Positions 40,731 to 51,400 of a stretch of 64,000 nucleotides of DNA are shown one piece after another. The position numbers and the translations under genes are program-made. Numbering within the stretch: the first letter of the stretch is position 1; each line of letters starts with the position of its first letter. Below the pieces are notes generated by a model that was given only the letters and a program-made list of their open reading frames with translations, ran no database searches and had not been told where the DNA came from. Source of the stretch: Bugula neritina (lineage: Eukaryota; Bryozoa; Gymnolaemata; Cheilostomatida; Bugulidae); contig OZ037768.1 of the NCBI GenBank assembly GCA_964035545.1, forward strand, positions 23,524,819-23,588,818, given 5' to 3'.

Positions 40731-43452
40731 ATGGAGGGCCATAAACCTTATAAATTGTTTATTAATGCTGATGATTTTGGATACTGTCCCAACAGAAATT
40801 CTGCTATTATCGATTGCTTTAAGGCAGGAGCAATTACAGACACTAGTTTGCTGGTGAACAGCTCCTATGTGTTAGATGCAACAAAGCTGGGTCTGGAACA
40901 CAACCTACCCATGGGCAAGGACTTCTCTTTCTCATTGCATGCTATTTTTGTTTCTCAAATTGAATGTAAATTATGTATGTATATTAATAGGCATTACTTT
41001 AGCTGTTTAGAAAATATAAGACAGCATGCTTATGAGTTATACCGTGTGTATGCACATTTCTAATACTGCTTTGTCAAATTAGAGTAGTCGAAAAATGTTC
41101 ATTTGGTCATGGAGCAAAACATAGATGTTACAGCCAATCATGACAGAATATTTGGGAGACAATTTCTAACATTCTTAGCCCATAACTTGGCTCATTAAAC
41201 TAGACATTAAAGATCTATGCATGTGCAAACATTTTCAACTTTTGATTTGTTTAAAAACTAACATGAAATAATATTATGAGAGGCAGTATCTGTGATTTTG
41301 GTGCTGAATGCTAATCAATTAGCGTGAGGCTGTCTTTATGAATATGCTGCTAAAGAATGAAGGGCTTAAAAGACTTTTTGCTCTAAGCCTGTATGTTATG
41401 ATATTTTAATGTTTTTATTGTTTATATAATAGGCTGTAGTTGCCTATAATGCATCATAAAGTATAAAAGTTTTTTGCAAGCATCTAAACTGAATTATTTT
41501 TTTATAGGGTTACACTTCAATATCAGTGAAGGGAAACCTGTGTCTACGCCATCGGAAATCCCATCTCTATTGTGTGACGGGGAACACTTCAGGGGGAAAG
41601 CTGGGGTGGTGGCTGCAGCAGAAAATGGATCTCTGAAAACAGATGAAGTAATTTTCACATCATATTTCTCTGGGTGTTTCCAGTGCATGAAGCATAACGT
41701 GTTGAATAAATAACCAAAAGCATAGTTTTCCGAAGTTTTTTGTATTGAATTTTCATGCTCTTAAGTTAGAAATCTCAAGATTCATTTTATGATAATTTTT
41801 TTTGTTTTAAAATATTGAGAAAAGAATTTATAAAATTTGTGTTTTGCAATTTTTTATATAGATGAGGTTTTTAATTTCTAAGCAATTTTTTTTCTATTGT
41901 GTAAAAGATATACAAAACTAGATTAAGTATTGCTCTAGTCATGGGTGGCAGCCACAGTGTATGTTGACATATGTTTTTTATCAAAACAGGTGAAAAGGGA
42001 ACTGAGATCACAGATTGTAAAGTTTAAGTCACTCACTGGCAGATTGCCTGCAAGAGTAGACGGCCATCAACATGTTCATGTGTTCCCAATAATAAGACAG
42101 GCTTTTGCTGAGGTAACTTGGCTTTTGGGTTCTTAGCATGTAAATACAAATGAAGGTGTTACAAAATTAATTTGCTTCTCTGTTTATTAACATCAAAATG
42201 AAGTTGAGGTCTAGCTTTATGTGTCAAGTTTGTACTGCAGAATTCAATAGACGCTCTTTATAAAAAACAGCTCTACAATACTTATTGGAAATTGTCCTCT
42301 TTCTAAAAACTGCAAATAAATTTATAAATCAAGACCCATAAGAACTGCCACTTGGCTTCTTTCTCTGTGTTTTAAAGTCATTTCAAACCCTAACATTTAT
42401 GCATTGCAACATGTTGTATCGTAGGTCTTGTCTGAATACGGAGTAAAACTGACACGACTCCCAATTGGTCTGTATTTGGGACCAACCGAGATGTTACCAG
42501 AAGAGTTTCTGCAGAAAGTCAGAGAATTTGCTAAGGACAGTCAGGAGTTGTTCTCTCAACATAATCTCAGGTTTTTTTTGTAATACAATTATTGTGTAAA
42601 AATGTGAATACACTTTGTGAATATAATGTGAATTTTGTGCTGAATTTTGGTATCATTTACTTTTGCTACCAAACCTAGGCAATAATTTCACTTAAAGTGT
42701 GTTTCTATTGATAAATATTGTGAGTGTGCTTAACATTAATTCAGTCCAGAATATTAATAGTAAATAATTTAGTTATATTAGAGGAAAGCTCAAGCTCTTT
42801 GGCCAAGTATCTAGAAAATTACATCAGTTTAGTCCAGCGTTCTAAATACAATCTTATTATCTAATATTTTTCAAATATACTTATAAATCATACAAATTTG
42901 AAAGATTATAAATTGAAAATGTACATCAGTTAGCTCTCTGCTTTTCACGTTAAAATTATTAAAAGGTTCTTTAATCATTCATATTATATTCTTGTTATAC
43001 TTCATATATGATCTTCCTGTATTAAACAATGCAGTTGTTGGTGAAGTTTCATTATCCTATTACTGTAGACATCAATTGAGAGGGCGACTCCTAAAAATGT
43101 TCATCAATTAAGAAGACAACTCCTTACAACACTTTGCGTATGTTGCAGATCATCAGATGCGTTCATTGGCTGCTCTCTAGTAAAGATGGAGGAGAATTCT
43201 ACATCTCAGCAAGTGCTGAACTACTTTCAAGTTGCCATGGAGTCATTACCAGCTAATGTAGAGACTGTTGAATTCATGGTTCACCCAGGCTATCCTAATG
43301 AGGCTGAAGACGGGGGCTGTGGAGTGGGGCCCGACAATTATTCAAAGGATATAAGCAGAAAAATTGAGCTTAACTTTTTACTCAGTGATGATTTGAAAGT
43401 GTATTTTGATAGTAAACCATTAACAATACAGTCGTGGGAAAGAAGCCTTTAA
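40731..43452 (+). CDS. YDJC: YDJC-type carbohydrate deacetylase
   Basis: Five coding exons: 40731-40914, 41508-41647, 41990-42112, 42425-42570, 43149-43452; 897 nt, 298 aa, close to family length. The metal-binding Asp motif is YKLFINADDFGYCPNRN near the N-terminus. GLHFNISEGKPVS supplies the second conserved histidine block, RVDGHQHVHVFP the third, and VEFMVHPGYPNE the C-terminal His motif. The family removes N-acetyl groups from oligosaccharides such as chitooligosaccharides. The first intron appears to be a GC-AG intron (ATGG|GCAAGG ... TATAG|GGTTAC), the only position that keeps LPMGLHFN in frame. Start at 40731 because YKLFINADDFG sits just after it, as in homologues. Confidence 0.95.
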
Positions 43453-43984
43453 ATTTTATATTATTGAGTTGTTTGTTCTATTATACATCACCAAAAACTA
43501 TTTTATTGAATTACATTCATTATAATACACAATTGTACTTTATATCATCTAAATGTTGTAATTTAAAATATTTGAGTACTTTTTAATAATGCACTTAATA
43601 TTAGAATGTTTTACATATAATGAAGCCCAATTTTATGAGTCATGTCAAAATTTTTCTTCTATAAAACTGGTTATAGTTTATATTTAAACGATCATTACAT
43701 GCACTCGCACACGCACACGCACACACACAACTCGTGGCTGCTCATGTGGCTAAACTCAACTAAGGTATATTTGCAGATATAACTTGTAATTGCAATTTCA
43801 ATAAGGAATTTTTGAATATTGAGCTCAAGACTCATTAACTTGTAAAAAGTAATAAGCCTGGTCAAATTAGCACGATTATTTGAATTGCATGCACTTGGCA
43901 GTTATAAACTTATATAGTTAGAAATAAAATATTTTTGTGGTGCGATATTAGAGCTGGTGTACGCATCTGATTGGCTGAGTTTTA

Positions 43985-44037
43985 CACGGTCTGTTGCACT
44001 GAGCTGGAATAGTTCCAGCTCAGTGCAACAGACCGTG
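43985..44037. repeat. Perfect 25-bp inverted repeat with 3-nt loop
   Basis: Arms 43985-44009 and 44013-44037 are exact reverse complements, separated by TAG. The arm begins CACGGTCTGTTGCACTGAGC and ends TGGAA. It is not flanked by an obvious element. It could fold as an RNA hairpin or be an end of a decayed element. Confidence 0.95.
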
Positions 44038-44746
44038 AATTATTGAGTTCATTGGTCTGTTGACCCTCGTGCTTACTACAAACCAGGATGTACATCGATA
44101 ATTTTGCTGGTAGTCATAATCATAATGGGTCCATAGTATTACTACTTAAAAAGGCTTGAGCACATTCTATCATGACTTTGAACATGGGCTCGAGGTTAAG
44201 AGCCAAAAGCTTGCAAATTTAGGAGGATACTGAGAATAACTATAAGTGTAAGTTGTTTAACTTTATAATTATTCATATTGAAACTAAAAAAGCTTCCGAA
44301 TTAGTAATACTAAGAGTAAGAGTAATAGTACAAGTACTAAAAGCTACAATCGAAATGGAAATGCATGCTTTGATTTGATTTTGATTGTAATTTTAACTTT
44401 ATGTGACGTTCATATTACTGTTTTATGTTAATTTGTGATATTATTTCAGCTATCGTGAAAAAGAGAGAACGTGCTCAAGTTAGTTGATTAACGGAAGAGG
44501 CGGAAGCCGTGATTTATTACCACAATATATACAAGATAATACTAAAACTATTACAATAAGTGAGACAATTAATTATTAAGATTATGACAAAAATAGTAAA
44601 ATAATAAAATAACAAATTACAAATAAATGTTTACATAAACACCGAACAATTACCTCCCTGTTGATCTTTGTCGAGTTTTTCTTCACACTAAACCACTCTG
44701 ATGGGTAGACGGGGTCATTTTTAATCATGGGTTACATGATGTATAG

Positions 44747-44983
44747 CAGGGGTGGGCAACTAGGGGGCCCTCGGGCCACCTGTCGCCCTTTGTCCATTTT
44801 TAGTGGCCCTTTTAAGATAAGTAAAAAACCTGTTATATGCATTTTGATTAGCACAGTATAGGTTTGGTGACAAATTTCTTTATTATAATAAAATTTGTTA
44901 TGTGTGCAATCATCATCACGTGGAACTTCATTTTGGCTGAACTCTGAACTTGGCTCTCATGCAAAAAACATTGTCCTCCCCTG
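44747..44983. mobile_element. hAT-type non-autonomous element (MITE), 237 bp
   Basis: Starts CAGGGGTGGGCAACTAGGGG and ends CATTGTCCTCCCCTG, giving imperfect terminal inverted repeats (CAGGGGTGGGCAA against CAGGGGAGGACAA). It is bordered by near-identical 8-bp direct repeats, ATGTATAG (44739-44746) and ATATATAG (44984-44991), the target-site length of hAT transposons. No coding capacity. Confidence 0.82.
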
Positions 44984-45407
44984 ATATATAGTATATGTAT
45001 GTAGGCCTACCTGTAGTCAGTAAAGATATATTTAAAAATGATTTACAGTGGATTCAAACAGGCCTGCTTAGCCTGTCTGTGGTAAGAGTGCAGACACCAT
45101 ATGAGTATGGGACCACGCTGTGGTTGCTGTATTTCATCCAAGTTGTTAAAGTTCGTGTTAGTTGATTTTATTTCATTTGAAGTTGAGTTAATGATTCATC
45201 ATTCATTAGTTTAAAAAGTTGTTTGTAAAGTTGTTTAAAAAGTTGTTTGTAAAGTACTATTGTAGTAGGTACAATAAAATTGCTGAAACGACATATCTTG
45301 TAAAACTAAGTCAAAATGTATTGAAAATATTCGAAGACGTTCAAGTTGTACTTGTTAGTATTTTATAATCATTACTTTTTGCAGACTACCTCGTGATAGT
45401 ACTCGAA

Positions 45408-48400
45408 ATGGGCAATAACAACAGTAGGAACACCCTAAGATATGGTTTGTATTACTGAAAGAACATCACTATTGTTATTCTTTAAATTTCATTTGACATC
45501 AATACTATTATTCATTAAAAGATCCTTTTTTGGACATGAAATTGTTATTCACAAAAGCAGCTCAACATTTTTTTGTATTTAAAATCTCTTGTGACTCAGT
45601 ATAATTCAACGGCCATACTGAAATATTCTGCAATCTCTTTCATGTTTGAGAATTGTATATACATGTCCATGTTGATATGCAAGTCTGCAAATTCTCTCAA
45701 CCACCAAGTTCACAAGTTATTTCTCATATAGATAGAATATATGTTTGCAGCATATAAGCAATTTTATACAGGAAAGCATTGAAATGTAGTTTTGTCTCGT
45801 TTTCTACAGAATTGGGATGTAATGTTTGGTACAGGCACTCTGGGGAGGAAGAAATGGACAAAATAGAAGATGTTAATCTCTCGATGTTGCAGTTTGTACC
45901 TGCAACTGATTACTCTAAGATAGATGCTGGAGAACATTATATCACACATATGTATATAGAGTCAGCACATGTCATGCCTCCTCTAGATGTTGTTGCTCCA
46001 CGACTCACTCATCTCACCTTGTCTTTTCTATCTCCAGACCATGATTTAAGCTGGTAGGCCTAGAGCCTTATTTATATGTAAACAAATCTGAAAAAATGGT
46101 TTCAACTGTTTTTATTGTTGCTTTTACCTGTTCGTTTTATTTATTGTTTTTGTTTACAGTTTGAGCCGTCTGCATCATTTGCGAGTTTTGGAATGCAGAA
46201 AATTTTCGAGGTGGTTGGAGAAACTGCCTCCTGAAATATACAACATTCAGTCTCTTGAAGAGTTTCGGGTTGGCTCCTACAACCGAAACTTTCTTCCAAA
46301 GGGGTAAATACTATGTAAATTGGTAACTCGATCTTCTTATTAATTGTATTTTCTTAAAATTCATTTACCAGACTATTTGTTTTTTTATAGGTTAAGGAAG
46401 TTGCAACAGTTGGTCACTTTGCAAATAGACGGAAGCTATTTAAAAACTTCACCTTCTGAAATTGGCAAGCTAACATCTTTAAAGAAATTGATCATTGAAG
46501 CACCAAATGTTAAAACCCTACCCAAAAGGTTACATTTTCATAGTACCCTATTGTAGGCTAAATCTATGCTATATTTTATCCGACCAAGTGTTGTGTGTTG
46601 GATTTGGGAATATTAAAGAACTTAATTATTATTTTTGTCCAGTTTTAAAGGTTTGAAGAATCTGGAGACTTTGCAGTTTACAAAGTTGAGCTTTTCTCGA
46701 GGGTTTCCAAGCCTAGTAACATTTGTGTCTCTAAAGGAACTACATTTTCATTTTTGTCACTTCCCTCGGCAACAAGGCGGGTAAGAAAATATCATGTCAA
46801 GGTCAATCGATGTTGATGCATCTCTTGTTGTACTACTAACTTCTTCAAATCATTGACTTCAGTCTAACTACAGTAATTGTATATAGAATGTACCTCATCT
46901 ATCTTACTGTACTTGTTCATCAGGTTTAGTAGCAATTGGCAGAGTAATACTTGCGCACTACTCTGTCCTACTCTAAATAAAACTCACGCAAGTTTATAGT
47001 CGCTATTCCTGTGAGAAACCCCTGATGGAAAGGGTTTTTGTTTTAGCGGGCTAAGGACTTATTTTAAATGAGACACAGGAGCAATTATGACTGGATGCTC
47101 TTCCTAACATTACCAATGGCCTTTACTGGGGATCGAACCCATGACCTCGTGTTACTAGGCGAACGCTCTAACCCCTAGCCCACGGCTGCTCCTTAGATAA
47201 ATAGATAAATAGGAAAATATAGGGGAGTGTGTCAATCTGTGAGATAGCTGTATGTAGTTAACACAAATATATAACTTTATTCATAAGTAGTGCAACAGTT
47301 CTATTGACTTATAATATCTAATACTTCAATTATAGGAATGCCAATATTCAGTTAACCTTTTCACATCGCTTACTATTACTATACTTACTATACTACACAT
47401 TTTTTTTATTTGAACGTTGAGTAAGTTGAAAATTGACTGTCTACCAGATAGACACATTTGTCCTAATCTTTATGCTTTGTTTTTTTTTTCTCAGCAATAA
47501 CTCAGTTTGAGCTACAAATAGCTGTTTTACTTGCTTAAAACTTTCACACTGTTTCAGTTAACCAAAATACAGCCTTGTTTAGTTGAAGTTTCAATTTAAT
47601 TTTATTTCAAATAAGTTTAATTATGAATTCGAAAAGTCATTAAATAGTTGTGAATAAAGTGATCGTAACCAAAGACAATTTCTGGCTGTGATTAAAAATG
47701 TGTCTTCTGCAGTTCTGGGCCCCGATTGCCAAAAGAGGTTTCCATGCTGACTGGCCTCACTTCACTTAGTCTCATCGACTGCAATGTTGGCAGTCTACCT
47801 GAGAGGTAAATCTAGCAACAAGAGTTTTGTAGTTGAAGTTGTTATATATCCATAAGTTTTATACAATAAGGAGTGTGGGTGGCACATAACATTTAACAAT
47901 CTGGATAACAGCTTCACAATGTTTGATAGTCTACATGATAAATTTGAAATTTACAGCTTAGTAGAACAAGTTCGATGCGACTTCAATTTCTTGCGTCACT
48001 GAATAATAGTGAGTTTAAATATGTTTAGTATTAGTAACTATTCCATCAAGTCCAATACATCTTTTTGGGACTATTTTGTAGCGCGAGAGCTTTACAGAAT
48101 CTGGAAGTGCTAAAGATTACTACGCATGATTTCTTTGAAGAATTTTCACCCGTGATATCAGAGTTTAGGGCTTTGAGAGAATTACGTTTGACAGCATATG
48201 GGATATCCCATCTTCCCATGAGGTAGCAACTTGATTAACAGAAGTCCTGTCCATTATTGAATACTAGCAGGAGTTTAGATGTCAAAATATCCCATCGGTT
48301 TTATTAATCTGTACAAGTTGTTGAATTCCACAAAAAATTTAATGTCAACTAGATATGGTTTTATTTTATGAAATAGTTTTCAATATAACTGCTTACCATG

Positions 48401-51400
48401 ACAACCTGCCTGACTACATGAACATCAGCTTACAAAGGAACTGTGTGCTGGGCATTCTTGTCAAGTGAAAATTGTATTGCTAAAAATTTTCAGTTTATTA
48501 TTGAATTTCATTTATTTTATATTGTGTTATATATCACCATTTCAGCCTACAAAATCTTGAGCAGCTACACACACTGCACTTCTGTTCTATGAATTTTCGA
48601 TCTGGTCTGCCAGAAGTTATTTCACATTTGCCATCTCTTAAGCGGTTGATGCTAAACAGATGTGGTCTTGCAGAACTTCCAATGAGGTAATAGTTTAACA
48701 TCACCATGTTTTGATAATTTATTTGAAAAATATTCTGATCTATACTTGTTACTAAAAAGGTCGTGTCCAACTGTTTGCCTTTTTCATGTTTTAGTTTGAA
48801 AAGTTTGAAAAATCTAGAAATACTCGACATTTCGGCAAATGATTTTCAAGGAAAACTCCCCTCTGTCGTTTATACACTCATCCAATTACAAAAATTAGAT
48901 GTAGGGGACAACATGCGTCTCACAGAGCTAGGAGCAGATCTGATGAAACTGAGCAAGCTCACAGAGTTGAAATGTGAAAATTGTTTCAATCTTGAGTTTC
49001 CAGACTATACTGTGTGCCAGCAGGGTATTGATGCCATCAAGAAGTTTTACAGGGACTGGGATACTGCAGCTGGCACAGGCGTGACTGTTCTACCAGTTGC
49101 TGTCGTAGGCAATACCCTGGCTGGTAAAACCAGTCTTGTGTTGAGTTTAAAAGAGGAAAAGCAGGTCCTTACATTTCGTGATGAAACGTCGCCTTTGGAT
49201 GAGACTACAAAAGTGTTTGATTTCCACAGTTTGCACCTATCAGATTCAATTGTCAGATTCATTGATTTTGGTGGCCATGAAGTATATCATATGGCCTATC
49301 AGCTAACAATCAATAAGAATTGTGTCCCATTGGTTGTTGTTAATCTAGACGAATATCAAAAGTTGGCAAGTAGCCGAGGCGCCAGAGAGGCAACGAGAAG
49401 GTTGTGCTTGGATTGGCTGTCCCATTTTTATTTAGCATGTCCACATCTGGGTCCGCCAATTCTTGTGCTTTCTCACAAAGATCTTCTCTCAGATGTCGTG
49501 TTCGAGGAATGCAAAAGTCAGTTGCTTAGCTCAGCTGAAACTCTTCGAGTTGAGTTGCTTAAAGAAGAGAACAACATGTCTGAAGGCACAAGCGATTACT
49601 GCCGAATTGTTCATCTGTGTGATACCACTAAACCCTTGTTTCATCCAGATGACATATTTGTTTTTGGTAATGAGCACGAAACAAACGCCAACATTCAAAG
49701 CCTTAGGCAATGCTTTGAAGGGCGCAGTAAGTTCAAAAGCCCTAACCCTAGGTTGTGGGAGCTAGTTGGTTCTTACTTGGAAGAACAACGATCCAAGCCG
49801 CTTATCTCCCTGTCTCAAATAAAGTCTGAGTTTCCCGATGAAAGTGGCATTGAAATCATTTTGAAAACTTTTCACAACAGTGGAAAGATTCTGTGGTTTG
49901 ATCACCTATCAGATTTGCGCGAATATATTTTTCACCAAATACCGGCAATTGTAGAAATGGTTGCTGTTCTTTTTCATCATGCTGGTGAAGAAAGATGGAA
50001 AAATCGAGAAAATGATTTTGTTCCTTTTAAACATAAAAATCGCAATGTAGGGAAAATTGCCTACAAAGACATGGTGAAAAAATTTCTTGTGGAGGGTATT
50101 TTAAGTGAAGCTATTTTGGTAAATCTACTCAAACTAGAGACAGATTTTCCGGTTGACGTGGCTTTGAAGCTACTTACCTCTTTTTGCATAATTCATGGGC
50201 CAATAACACAACAGGGCTGTGACGCTTTCATCCTGCCCTACTTTTCTAAGCAGCTCAAAGACCGAGAATGGAGAACTCATGGCTATCTGCAGCTTAGAGC
50301 AGATGTTGTGTTTGAGGGCCTTCCTCTGCCCGAATATGTTTACCAGTTGATTACTGTAGCGTTTTTGAATCATTTTTCAAACCCCACATATGCCTTGAAA
50401 GCCGCCAACAATGGAGCTACCGCTCAGTTTGGAGGATGCACTGCTCATCTGGTACACGATTGCTACTCTAAAACTATCACCATTCAGGCCTCTACCCCTG
50501 TCGAAGCTGTCGGTAACTCATGGAGTATTTTGGTGCAGCTCCTAGAACTTATTGTAAGACACACAACTAAAGTTTGGAAGGCATGTCGACCAGAAGTGTT
50601 AATCTACTGTTCCCACTGTCTCTTTATCAAAGCTGAAAATCCTGACTACCACGTCACACCTTCCTGGTTTCAATCCCAATTAAATATGACAGACATGCCA
50701 GTGTTTAACCCACTTGAGCCTGTGGCCTGCGAAAATTCTAAACTCGATAGCAACGGGCAGTTGACTGTGCCCTCCATCCTTCGTTTCCCTTGTGAGTAGA
50801 TTACTTTATCATCTTGTACAACCAGATGTTGAAATCATAAAATTAAAATAGGTTATAATATGAAATGCTTTTAACACACTCTGTTGAAGGAAGTTTGTGT
50901 CAGTTTCTTGGGTGTAATTTGTGAAATTATTTTCGTTCTTTGCCCAATTAGCTTGTGCTTTATAGGTTATTTCCTGGAAGGAGATGAAGTGTCAAATCTA
51001 AAGGGCTATCTCAGTGCCCTGGAGAACACTCTTCCATCCAAAACAAGTTAGTGTCAAACTGTTGCCTGCCCTTCAGTGCTATGGGACACAAACTGCAATG
51101 TTTCCAGTACTATTAGTCATTAACTACAGTCTACTGGCATCTAGAATAGTTTTCTTAGTTTGGTTATACACACTTTGAGTTGGTTGATACCAGGTTCCTG
51201 CAATTATTATTATATTGCATATTATCTCATTATTGGCAAGCTGCTTCGTTTTTTATTCTCTTTTTCTTAGTCAATAATCCACTTGCCTTTTCTAGACCTT
51301 CAAATAACTACTTTTCATTTATATTTCATAAGGTTCTACATCAACCAAGACAGGTGAATATTGTGACCTTGATGATCAAGATGACCTCGAAAATGTTGAC

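Larger units (their letters stand above)
43453..45407. other. Intergenic region between YDJC and the ROC-COR-caspase gene
   Basis: Contains the 3' flank of YDJC, a perfect hairpin (43985-44037) and a hAT-type MITE (44747-44983), both listed separately. TTTTTGCAG at 45376-45384 looks like the acceptor of a 5' UTR intron of the next gene. No further coding exon seen. Confidence 0.5.

Noticed and set aside
47100-47192. Functional tRNA gene on the minus strand
   Set aside because: The B box is good, but acceptor and D stems do not pair well and the sequence continues into a SINE-type tail.
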